Of a stretch of 64,000 nt of DNA, positions 46,896 to 56,577 are shown piece after piece. Position numbers and translations under genes: made by a program. The number at the start of each line of letters is the position of its first letter. The first letter of the stretch is position 1. This DNA comes from Paracidovorax wautersii (GTDB lineage Bacteria > Pseudomonadota > Gammaproteobacteria > Burkholderiales > Burkholderiaceae_C), in contig WNDQ01000005.1 of NCBI GenBank assembly GCA_009912175.1, forward strand, positions 1 through 64,000, given 5' to 3'. The notes below the pieces were generated by a model that saw only the letters and a program-made list of their open reading frames with translations, was not told the DNA's origin and ran no database searches.

Positions 46896-48196
46896 GGCGT
46901 CTGGCTGGGCGGCGTGGCAGGCGCTGCGCCCGCGCCGTCGGCTGCCTTGGCCGCACGCGCGGAGCCGGCCATCAGGTCGAAGCGGAACAGCCGGCATTCG
47001 ATCGGGCCGTTCCACATCGGCACGCGGCGCGATTCCTTGAAACGCATGCGGCTGGGCAGCTTGAGGTCGGGCGTGAGCAGCCAGGCGCTCCAGCCCGTGT
47101 AGTTCTTTTTCCAGTGCGAGGCGAGTTTGGCGAAGAAGTCGCTGCCGTCGTCATCGCTCATCTGCGCGCTCTCGCGGCCCACCGGGGCGCGCAGGGGCGG
47201 GCCACGGCGGTCGGCGCCGCGCTCGGGGGCGTTGCCTGCGAAGCCGCCGACGCCGATGCGCTCGCCATACGGCGGGTTGAGCAGCATCACGCCGGGCGTG
47301 TCGCAGGGCGGCATGCGCTGCAGCGCGTCGCCGCCGCGCAGCTTGATGAAGGCGGCCACGCCAGCGCGCTCGGCATTGCGCTGCGAGAAGTCGACCATGC
47401 GGTGCGAGACGTCGCTGCCGAAGATCAGCGCCTGCGGCACGGTCTCGGCCGCGCGCGCCTGGTCGAAGATGGCTTCGAACACGTGCGACTGGTAGGGCAG
47501 GAGTTTTTCGAAGGCGAACTTGCGCTGCATGCCCGGCGCCATGTTGGCGGCGATCTGCGCGGCCTCGATCACGATGGTGCCGCTGCCGCAGCAGGGGTCG
47601 TACAGCGGCTGCTCGGGTGTCCAGCCGCTGGCTGCCAGCATGGCCGCGGCCAGCGTTTCCTTGAGCGGCGCGTCGCCCTTGTCCTCACGCCAGCCACGCT
47701 TGAACAGCGGCTCGCCCGAGGTGTCGATGTAAAGCGTGGCGCGGTCATTGGTCAGGTGGGCGTACAGCCGCACGTCGGGCCAGTGCGTGTCGACGCTGGG
47801 GCGCGCGCCCTGCTTGGCGCGGAAGCGGTCGGCCACCGCGTCCTTGACCGTGAGCGCCGCAAAATTCAGGCTCTTGAGCGGGCTGTGCTGCGCCGTGATC
47901 TCGACCTTGATGGTCTGGCGCGGCGTGAACCAGATCTCCCAGGCGACCTCGGAGGCGATGGCGTAGATGTCCTGCTCATGGCGATAGGGCGCACGCGCAA
48001 GCTGGATCAGCACACGCTGCGCCAGCCGGCTGTGCAGGTTCAGGCGCATGGCGTCGCGCCAGGAGGCCTCGACGAGCACGCCCCCGCGCAGCACGTGCGG
48101 CTGGGCGTCGCTGCAGATGCGTTGGACTTCAGCGACCAGCAGTGGTTCGACACCCCCGGCGCACGGCAAGAAAAGTTGGAGTTGACCGGCAGACAT
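46892..48196 (-). CDS. rlmL: THUMP-domain class I RNA methyltransferase (RlmL-like)
   Basis: The 434-residue protein has an N-terminal ferredoxin-like/THUMP RNA-binding region (LFLPCAGGVEPLLVAEVQRI, then ARAPYRHEQDIYAIASEVAW) and a methyltransferase domain with DPCCGSGTIVIEAA for S-adenosylmethionine binding and the NPPYGERIG catalytic motif. It corresponds to the N-terminal half of E. coli RlmKL, which methylates G2445 of 23S rRNA. A disordered insert of about 30 residues rich in Arg, Gly and Pro follows NPPYGERIG. The start at 48196 gives the family N terminus; the long upstream frame lies antisense to the PadR gene. Confidence 0.88.
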   Translation of the reverse strand: MSAGQLQLFLPCAGGVEPLLVAEVQRICSDAQPHVLRGGVLVEASWRDAMRLNLHSRLAQRVLIQLARAPYRHEQDIYAIASEVAWEIWFTPRQTIKVEITAQHSPLKSLNFAALTVKDAVADRFRAKQGARPSVDTHWPDVRLYAHLTNDRATLYIDTSGEPLFKRGWREDKGDAPLKETLAAAMLAASGWTPEQPLYDPCCGSGTIVIEAAQIAANMAPGMQRKFAFEKLLPYQSHVFEAIFDQARAAETVPQALIFGSDVSHRMVDFSQRNAERAGVAAFIKLRGGDALQRMPPCDTPGVMLLNPPYGERIGVGGFAGNAPERGADRRGPPLRAPVGRESAQMSDDDGSDFFAKLASHWKKNYTGWSAWLLTPDLKLPSRMRFKESRRVPMWNGPIECRLFRFDLMAGSARAAKAADGAGAAPATPPSQTP

Positions 48197-48284
48197 AGAT
48201 TTGAGCGGCGGATTGTCCCATACAAGACCCTGGCAGCCGCGTGGGATCGGGAGGACCGTGGCGCAAGGGCATTCCAAAAGATAT

Positions 48285-48309
48285 GATTTAGATATATCGA
48301 AGTTAAATC
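48285..48309. promoter_or_regulatory. Operator-like dyad upstream of the PadR regulator
   Basis: GATTTA (48285-48290) and TAAATC (48304-48309) are exact reverse complements around a centre that includes the palindrome GATATATC (48291-48298). A second overlapping dyad is TCGAA (48297-48301) with TTCGA (48312-48316). The region is much richer in A+T than its surroundings and lies 23 bases before the regulator start. PadR proteins often autoregulate through such AT-rich dyads. The assignment is by position and symmetry. Confidence 0.5.
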
Positions 48310-48331
48310 GATTCGAAAGAATACCGCTGCC

Positions 48332-48883
48332 ATGCCGCCTCGTCTTCCCCGTGATCCCACCGGCTTTTCCGAGGGCTTTGAGCCGCCCCGCGGCGGCCGC
48401 CTCGGCCATCGTGTGTTCGGCCAGGGCGGTTTGCGCCTGGTGCTGCTGCGGCTCATTGCCGACAAGCCTGGCCATGGCTATGAACTCATCCGTGCCATCG
48501 AAGAGCGGCTGCAGGGCCGCTACACGCCCAGTGCGGGCGTGCTTTACCCGACGCTGGCCTGGCTGGAAGACCTGGCACTGATCGAGCCGATGCCCGACGA
48601 GGAAGCCGCCTCGGCAGGGCGGGGCGCCCGCAAGCGTTACCGCGTCACCGCCCAGGGCCTGGCGTATCTGGACGCGCAGCGCCTGGCGGTCGATGCGCTG
48701 CTGGCGCGCATGACCGCGATCGGCAACGAACCCCACGAACGGCCGCCCCAAGTCGAGCGGGCGATCCACAACCTCAAGATGGCGGTGCACCTGCGCCTGG
48801 CGCGCGGCCCGTTGACTGAGCCGCAGACCCGGGCCTTCGCCCGGGTGCTCGACGCTGCGGCGCAAGAAATCGAAAGCCTTTGA
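48332..48883 (+). CDS. PadR-family transcriptional regulator
   Basis: The 183-residue protein has the PadR winged helix: LVLLRLIADKPGHGYELIRAI, then YTPSAGVLYPTLAWLEDLAL and GRGARKRYRVTAQGLAYL, followed by a C-terminal dimerisation helix region. The N terminus of about 28 residues is basic and Gly-rich. In E. coli the PadR protein YqjI, which responds to nickel, controls the adjacent siderophore reductase gene yqjH. The same pairing here, regulator then siderophore-interacting protein, suggests a similar metal-responsive role. It lacks the His-rich extension of YqjI. Confidence 0.9.
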   Translation: MPPRLPRDPTGFSEGFEPPRGGRLGHRVFGQGGLRLVLLRLIADKPGHGYELIRAIEERLQGRYTPSAGVLYPTLAWLEDLALIEPMPDEEAASAGRGARKRYRVTAQGLAYLDAQRLAVDALLARMTAIGNEPHERPPQVERAIHNLKMAVHLRLARGPLTEPQTRAFARVLDAAAQEIESL

Positions 48884-48888
48884 TCACC

Positions 48889-49722
48889 ATGACCGATATC
48901 TCTTCTTCACCGCAGGCCGAGCGCCTACCCCGCCGCGTGCGCCATGACCTGCGTTTTCGCCGTCTGACGGTGATCCGCAGCGTGCGGCGCACGCCCAGCC
49001 TGATCCAGGTGACCGTGGGCGGCCCCGACCTGGCGGGTTTTGCCAGCCCGGGCTTCGACGACCACGTCAAGCTCTTCTTTCCCGACGAGCAGACCGGCCA
49101 GCTGAGCCTGCCCACGCTCGATGCCGAGGGGCGGATCGCCTGGTCCGACGGCCCGCGGCCGGTGGCGCGCGACTACACGCCGCTGGCTTACGACGCGGCG
49201 GCGCAGACGCTGGACATCGCCTTTGCGCTGCACGAAGCCGGCCCCGCCACGCGCTGGGCGCAGAACGCCCGACCCGGCGACGTGCTGGGCGTGGGCGGCC
49301 CGCGCGGCTCCTTCATCCTGCCGACCAACTTCGACGGCTACGTGCTGATCGGCGACGACACCGCGCTGCCGGCCATCGAGCGCCGCCTGGCCGAACTGCC
49401 GGCCGGCGCCCCCGTGCGCGTGCTGGTCGAAGTCGACGACGCCGCCAGCCAGCTTGACTGGGTTGACCGGCCGGGCACCACCGTGCAGTGGGTGCATCGC
49501 CAGGGCGATGGCCGACTGCCATCGCAAGGCCTGGGCCAGGCCGCAGCGCAACTGGCGTGGCCGGTGGGCGGCGTGCATGTCTGGATCGCGGCCGAATCGG
49601 GCGTGGCCAAGGCCTTGCGTGCGCAGGTGATCGCCGAGCGCGGACAGAACCCGAAGTGGATCAAGGCCGCCGGCTACTGGCGTGCTGGCGCGGCGGGCGC
49701 GCACGACGAGCACAACGACTGA
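48889..49722 (+). CDS. Siderophore-interacting protein (ferric-chelate reductase, YqjH/ViuB-like)
   Basis: The 277-residue protein is an NAD(P)H:flavin-type ferric-siderophore reductase. The FAD-binding motif is RDYTPLAYD (residues 89-97, a variant of RxYTxR), followed by GPATRWAQNARPGDVLGVGG for the pyrophosphate and isoalloxazine, then the NAD(P)H domain (YVLIGDDTALPAIERRLAEL, AAESGVAKALR). It releases iron from imported siderophores in the cytoplasm. The ATG at 48889 lies six bases after the PadR stop, so the two genes form an operon. It could serve the damaged siderophore locus 3 kb away. Confidence 0.92.
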   Translation: MTDISSSPQAERLPRRVRHDLRFRRLTVIRSVRRTPSLIQVTVGGPDLAGFASPGFDDHVKLFFPDEQTGQLSLPTLDAEGRIAWSDGPRPVARDYTPLAYDAAAQTLDIAFALHEAGPATRWAQNARPGDVLGVGGPRGSFILPTNFDGYVLIGDDTALPAIERRLAELPAGAPVRVLVEVDDAASQLDWVDRPGTTVQWVHRQGDGRLPSQGLGQAAAQLAWPVGGVHVWIAAESGVAKALRAQVIAERGQNPKWIKAAGYWRAGAAGAHDEHND

Positions 49723-49800
49723 CATCGCCCGGCCCGCGCTGCGGCCACAATGGCGGCATGCGAAATCCCGCAAGGCGATTCCCGCCGCCGAGCTGTTCCG

Positions 49801-50640
49801 ATGAGCCACTGGATCGACACCCACTGCCACCTCGACGCCCCTGAGTTCGCGCATGACATCGACGCCGTGCGCGCCGATGCGCGTGTGCGCGGCGTGGCGT
49901 TGTGCGTGCTGCCGGCCGTGGCCGCCGATCATTTCGACGGCGCGCGGGCGCTGGCGCACCGCTTGGGCGACGCCTATGCGCTGGGCATCCATCCGCTGTT
50001 CGTGCCGCAGGCGGGCGACGACGACCTGCAGCGCCTGGACGACGCGCTCACGCGCTGGCGCGACGACCCGTGCCTGGTCGCGGTGGGCGCGATCGGGCTG
50101 GATTTCTTTGTGCCCGCGCTGTGCGAACCGGCCATGCGTGCACGGCAGGAGCACTTCTTCACGGCGCAACTGAAAATCGCGCGCCGCCATGGCTTGCCGG
50201 TGCTGCTGCACACACGCCGCTCGGTCGACGCGGTGCTCAAGGGCCTGCGCCGCATCGAAGTGCCGGGCGGCATTGCCCACGCCTTCAACGGCAGCGAGCA
50301 GCAGGCCGGGCATTTCATCGAACGCGGCTTCATGCTCGGTTTTGGCGGCGCGTCGACGTTCGACCGCGCGCAGCAACTGCGGCACCTGGCGGCTTGGGTG
50401 CCCGCCGACCGCCTGGTGCTGGAGACCGATGCGCCGGACATGCCGCCGCACTGGCTTTACCGAACAGCGCAACAGCGCACGCAAGAGGGCCTGCCGCAAG
50501 GGCGCAACACGCCGGCCGAGCTGCCGCGCATTGCCGAGGCGATTGCCGCCCTGCGCGGCCTGCCGCTGGCGGCGCTGCGTGACCAGGCCCAGGCCAATGC
50601 CTGCCAGGCCATGCCGAGCCTGGCCGCGTTGCTGTCTTGA
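49801..50640 (+). CDS. TatD-family metal-dependent hydrolase
   Basis: The 279-residue protein has the TIM-barrel metal site start IDTHCHLDAPEF, the AVGAIGLDFF block in which the usual GExGLD is replaced by GAIGLD, the LPVLLHTRRSVDAVL histidine, GGIAHAFNGS with the next histidine and LETDAPDMPP with the final aspartate. TatD proteins are 3'-5' exonucleases or DNases. Loss of the Glu of GE(I/C)GLD may weaken metal binding; the subgroup seen here often has this variation. The ATG at 49801 fits the conserved N terminus. Confidence 0.9.
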   Translation: MSHWIDTHCHLDAPEFAHDIDAVRADARVRGVALCVLPAVAADHFDGARALAHRLGDAYALGIHPLFVPQAGDDDLQRLDDALTRWRDDPCLVAVGAIGLDFFVPALCEPAMRARQEHFFTAQLKIARRHGLPVLLHTRRSVDAVLKGLRRIEVPGGIAHAFNGSEQQAGHFIERGFMLGFGGASTFDRAQQLRHLAAWVPADRLVLETDAPDMPPHWLYRTAQQRTQEGLPQGRNTPAELPRIAEAIAALRGLPLAALRDQAQANACQAMPSLAALLS

Positions 50641-50657
50641 GCGCGCACACCCTTCAC

Positions 50658-51206
50658 ATGGCCAAGCCGTCGATCCACCTTTCCGTGCCCAGCCCGCAGC
50701 CGCTGCGCCTGTCGGGCCTGGCGCCGGTCGTGCGTGCCGACACCCGCCTGCTCGTGCTTGGCAGTTTTCCGGGCGCGGCCTCGCTGGCCGCGCAGCAGTA
50801 CTACGGCCATCCGCAGAACGCGTTCTGGAAGATCGTGGCCGCGACCTGGCTGGGCGACGCGTTGGCGCTGCGCCACGCGGCCTATGACGAGCGGCTGACC
50901 TGCCTGCTCGACCACGGCCTGGGCCTGTGGGACGTGTACGCCTCCTGCGAGCGCGAGGGCAGCCTGGACGCCGCCATCCGCGCGCCCGAGGTCAACGACC
51001 TGGCGGGCCTGCGCCAGCGCTGCCCGGGGCTGCGCGCGGTGGCGCACAACGGCGGCGAAAGCTTTCGCCATGCACGCTACAGTGCCAGCCTTGGCGTTCC
51101 TGTGCACCGCCTGCCCTCGACCAGCCCGGCCAACGCCGGCTGGCCTTTCGAGCGCAAGCTGGCTGCGTGGCAGGACGTCTTCAAGCTCTACGGATTGATG
51201 GAATGA
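50658..51206 (+). CDS. DNA-deoxyinosine glycosylase (uracil-DNA glycosylase superfamily)
   Basis: The 182-residue product carries the block LLVLGSFPGAASLAAQQYYG followed by HPQNAFWKIV, characteristic of the hypoxanthine/deoxyinosine DNA glycosylase group within the UDG superfamily, and a C-terminal LPSTSPANAG loop that corresponds to the DNA-intercalation motif. It would remove deaminated adenine from DNA. The ATG at 50658 is used; an in-frame TTG at 50637 would overlap the TatD gene by four bases and cannot be excluded. Its stop overlaps the next start (ATGA). Confidence 0.85.
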   Translation: MAKPSIHLSVPSPQPLRLSGLAPVVRADTRLLVLGSFPGAASLAAQQYYGHPQNAFWKIVAATWLGDALALRHAAYDERLTCLLDHGLGLWDVYASCEREGSLDAAIRAPEVNDLAGLRQRCPGLRAVAHNGGESFRHARYSASLGVPVHRLPSTSPANAGWPFERKLAAWQDVFKLYGLME

Positions 51207-52016
51207 TCGAGAAAAAAAAGCGCGCCGCCGCAGCCAACGCGGCGCAGCCGGCGCGCGCGCCGCGCCGTGTGGCGCCCGCCCTGCCCGAAGCCAATTTTTC
51301 AGAGGACGGCGTCTCGCGCTACCTGCACCTGGGCACGCCCTGGGTGCAGGGCTCGATGCGGCTGGACGCGCCTTTTGACCTCGACCTCGAATACGTGCAG
51401 CGCATGATGGCCTGGCTGCTGTTCGTCGAGCCGACCGGCATGACCCAACGCCGTGCCATGCAACTGGGCCTGGGCGCGGCCGCGCTCACCAAGTTCTGCC
51501 ACAAGCGGCTGCGCATGCACACCACGGCGGTGGAGATCAACCCGCAGGTGGCGGCGATCTGCCGCGGCTGGTTCAAGCTGCCCGCCCGACGGCGACAAGC
51601 TCCAGGTTGTGCTGGGCGATGCGGGCGAGGTGATCGCGCAGCCGCAATGGCAGGGCCAGATCGACGCGCTGCAGGTCGACCTCTACGACCACGACGCCGG
51701 CGCGCCCGTGCTCGACAGCGCTGCGTTCTACGCCGACTGCCGCCGTGCGCTCAGCGACGAAGGCTGCATGACGGTCAACCTGTTCGGCCGCATGGCCAGT
51801 TTTGATCGCAGCGTCGCGCAGATCGCCGAGGCCTTTGGCGAGCAGGCGGTCTGGGCCTTCAAACCCACGCGCGAAGGCAACACCGTGGTGCTGGCCCAGG
51901 CCGTGCCCGAGTGGCCCGACCTGGCCTTGCTGCGCCAGCGCGCGGACGCGATCGAGCAGCGCTGGAAACTGCCCGCGCGCAAGTGGCTGAGGACCTTCGG
52001 GCCGCTGTTCGGCTGA
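51203..52016 (+). pseudogene. Spermidine-synthase-like protein, frameshifted
   Basis: The N-terminal part is Lys/Ala-rich and then reads FSEDGVSRYLHLGTPWVQGS and LGLGAAALTKFCHKRLRMHT, with TAVEINPQVAAICRGWFKLP as the S-adenosyl-ligand-type motif of the spermidine synthase/methyltransferase fold. At CCCGCCC (51581-51587) the frame is lost; PPDGDKLQVVLGDAGEVIA, VDLYDHDAGAPVLDSAAFY and the C terminus KWLRTFGPLFG continue in another frame. The 814-base span is one base over 271 codons. Removing one C restores a 270-residue protein. The family is common in betaproteobacteria and its function is not established. Its start overlaps the glycosylase stop. Confidence 0.8.
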
Positions 52017-52137
52017 GCGTTTGACGGGGCGGGGTGGGCGGGGCGGCCGCCCGCGCCGCCGCTCGTCGGCGCGGTGCCGCACTCGGCGCGCAGCTGCCCA
52101 AAATCCCTGAATACCGACAACGTTCAGGGAGGTTTTG

Positions 52138-54237
<2,100 letters not shown>

Positions 54238-54397
54238 AAACGTTGCTTTTCGTCTTCAGTATTTACACCATGGTCGACCTGAAAAACGGGGTTGAAAAAT
54301 CATCAAATTTGATAGCGATGATGACGTCGCTACATGGGGTTGTTTCTCGATTTTCTTAAGCTTTTGAAAACCAGATTTAAGGGTTATTACTTATGGG
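54238..54397. other. AT-richer spacer upstream of tctB
   Basis: This is the first part of a 247-base non-coding interval. It is visibly richer in A+T than the neighbouring genes and probably contains the tctBA promoter. A TTGAAA at 54364-54369 could be a -35 box with TACTTA at 54388-54393 as a weak -10 box, spacing 18. No gene or intrinsic terminator for gspE was recognised. Confidence 0.4.
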
Positions 54398-54420
54398 GGA
54401 CACCCTTGTAAGTAGTGTCC
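54398..54420 (+). promoter_or_regulatory. GGACAC inverted repeat upstream of tctB
   Basis: GGACAC (54398-54403) is the exact reverse complement of GTGTCC (54415-54420), separated by 11 bases, immediately after the candidate -10 box. An overlapping dyad is AAGGGT (54379-54384) with ACCCTT (54402-54407). A position overlapping or just downstream of the promoter fits a repressor or response-regulator site. It is 65 bases from the tctB start codon. Confidence 0.4.
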
Positions 54421-54484
54421 ACATCAAAAGCAAGAAGGCCGCTCGGCAGAATCGCCCCATTTTCAACTTCGAGTTCACGGCACG

Positions 54485-54973
54485 ATGAAAATCCAAAGCC
54501 AAAAAGACTTCTTTGCCGGGCTGATGTTTGCCACTGTGGGGCTGGCATTTGCCATTGGGGCGACGACCTATACCGTCGGGACGGGCGCGCGCATGGGACC
54601 GGGCTATTTCCCGCTGCTGCTGGGGGTGGTTCTGGCCATTCTGGGGGGCGCGATCATGGTCGAGTCGGTGGTCGTCAAGACCGCCGATGGCGCCAAGATC
54701 GGCAAGTGGGCGTGGCGGCAGATCTTCTTCATCCTCGCGGGCAACGTGCTGTTCGGCATCGCGCTGGGCGGCCTGCCCAGCATCGGCCTGCCGCCCATGG
54801 GCCTGATCCTGGGCATCTACGCGCTGGTCATCGTCGCCAGCAAGGCCGGTCAGGAATTCCACTGGCCCAGCGTGCTGGCCCTGGCCACCGTGCTGGCCGT
54901 CGGCAGCTACTTCGCCTTCATCTACGCACTCAAGCTGGTCATGCCGGTTTGGCCCACCTTCATCACCGGCTGA
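54485..54973 (+). CDS. tctB: Tripartite tricarboxylate transporter small membrane subunit TctB
   Basis: The 162-residue protein has four hydrophobic helices and the TctB pattern: DFFAGLMFATVGLAFAIGA, the conserved GTGARMGPGYFPLLLGVVLA and a final helix before MPVWPTFITG. TctB is the small membrane component that pairs with TctA and a TctC/Bug receptor for carboxylate uptake. It lies 12 bases before tctA. No receptor gene adjoins the pair; the Bug receptors at 14-18 kb are the only ones in the window. Confidence 0.92.
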   Translation: MKIQSQKDFFAGLMFATVGLAFAIGATTYTVGTGARMGPGYFPLLLGVVLAILGGAIMVESVVVKTADGAKIGKWAWRQIFFILAGNVLFGIALGGLPSIGLPPMGLILGIYALVIVASKAGQEFHWPSVLALATVLAVGSYFAFIYALKLVMPVWPTFITG

Positions 54974-54985
54974 CCCGCCGACACC

Positions 54986-56398
54986 ATGGAATTGTTTGAA
55001 CACTTGTCGATGGGGTTCGGCGTGGCCTTCACGGCCACCAACCTCCTGTATGCATTTCTGGGCTGCCTGCTGGGCACGCTCATCGGCGTGCTGCCCGGCA
55101 TCGGCCCGGTGCCCACCATCGCCATGCTGCTGCCCGTGACCTACGGGCTGGAGCCGGTCTCGGCGCTCATCATGCTCGCCGGCATCTATTACGGCGCGCA
55201 ATACGGCGGCTCGACCACCGCCATTCTGGTCAACCTGCCGGGTGAATCGGCCTCGGTGGTGACCGTGATCGACGGCTACCAGATGGCGCGCAAGGGCCGT
55301 GCGGGCCCGGCGCTGGCCGCGGCCGGCATCGGCTCGTTCTTCGCGGGCTGCGTCGGCGCGGTCGTGCTGGCTTCGGGCTCGCTGCTCAAGGCCGTCGGCA
55401 TGATCCTGCTGGGCCTGCTGCTGGGCCTGGTCGGCACCGACGTCAACTCGGGCGTGGCGCGTTACTCCTTCGACATCCCCGAACTGACCGACGGCATCAA
55501 CTTCATCGTGATCGCCATGGGTGTGTTCGGCTACGGCGAGATCATCGCCAACCTGGCGCGTCCTGAAGAAGAGCGCGAGGTCTTCACCTCCAAGGTGCAG
55601 GGCCTGTTCCCCACCAAGCAAGACTTCAAGCGCATGTTCCCGGCCATCCTGCGTGGCACGGCGCTGGGTTCGGCCCTGGGCATCCTGCCGGGCGGCGGCG
55701 CGCTGCTGGCCTCGTTCGCAGCCTACACGGTCGAGAAGAAGACCAAGCTCAAGCCCGGCGAAGTGCCGTTCGGCAAGGGCAACATCCGTGGCGTGGCATC
55801 GCCCGAGTCGGCCAACAATGCCGGATCGCAAACCTCCTTCATCCCGCTGCTGACGCTGGGCATTCCGCCCAACGCCGTGATGGCGCTGATGGTGGGTGCC
55901 ATGACCATCCACAACATCCAGCCCGGCCCGCAGGTGATGACCAGCAACCCCGAGCTGTTCTGGGGCCTGATCGCCTCGATGTGGATCGGCAACGCCATGC
56001 TGATCATCCTGAACCTGCCGCTGATCGGCATCTGGATCAAGCTGCTGTCGGTGCCCTACCGCTTCCTGTTCCCGGCCATCGTGCTGTTCTGCGCGGTCGG
56101 CGTCTACACCACCAACAACAACACCTTCGACGTGTGGCTGGTGGCGGCCTTCGGTTTCGTCGGCTACCTGTTCTACAAGCTGGGTTGCGAGCCCGCACCG
56201 CTGCTGCTGGGCCTGATCCTGGGACCGATGATGGAAGAGAACCTGCGCCGCGCACTGCTGCTCTCGCGCGGCGACTGAAGCGTGCTGGCCACGCGTCCGA
56301 TCTCCGCCGGCCTGCTGGCTGCCGCACTGCTGCTGGTGGTCATCGTGATGCTGCCAGCCGTGAGCAAGAAGCGCGAGGAAGCCTTCGTCGAGGAATGA
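54986..56398 (+). pseudogene. tctA: Tripartite tricarboxylate transporter large subunit TctA, with internal deletion and premature TGA
   Basis: The conserved TctA blocks are present: GTLIGVLPGIGPVPTIAMLL, YYGAQYGGSTTAILVNLPGE, GLVGTDVNSGVARYSFDIPE, ESANNAGSQTSFIPLLTLGI and LILGPMMEENLRRALLLSRG. Two oddities stand out. SFFAGCVG runs directly into AVVLASGSLLKA, whereas relatives I recall have about 33 extra residues (ending EYFSLMVLGLIG) between them, so one to two membrane passes are missing in frame. And codon 431 at 56276-56278 is TGA where the family has Trp (RGDW); the frame continues with a normal last helix (ISAGLLAAALLLVVIVMLPA) to EEAFVEE and TGA at 56398. The transporter is probably inactive if the sequence is right. 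Confidence 0.83.
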
Positions 56399-56441
56399 CC
56401 TTCACGGCGCGGGGCGCCAAGCCGCGCCCCGCCTGAAGCTC

Positions 56442-56474
56442 AGCCCGCACCGGCCCTGGCCGTGCGGGCTTTTT
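56442..56474 (+). terminator. Intrinsic terminator after tctA
   Basis: AGCCCGCAC (56442-56450) and GTGCGGGCT (56462-56470) form a 9-bp perfect stem with an 11-base GC-rich loop, followed by TTTTT (56470-56474). It lies 43 bases after the restored tctA stop and well before the next gene, in the right orientation to end the tctBA transcript. This is the clearest Rho-independent terminator in the window. Confidence 0.85.
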
Positions 56475-56577
56475 CGTGGTCGCTTGGGCATAAACACATC
56501 CGATCTTCTTCGTTGTGCGCCTTGCCGGCAGGCCGAAGACTACGCAGCTTTTGTTTTTGCACCAAGGTTCGACCGCT

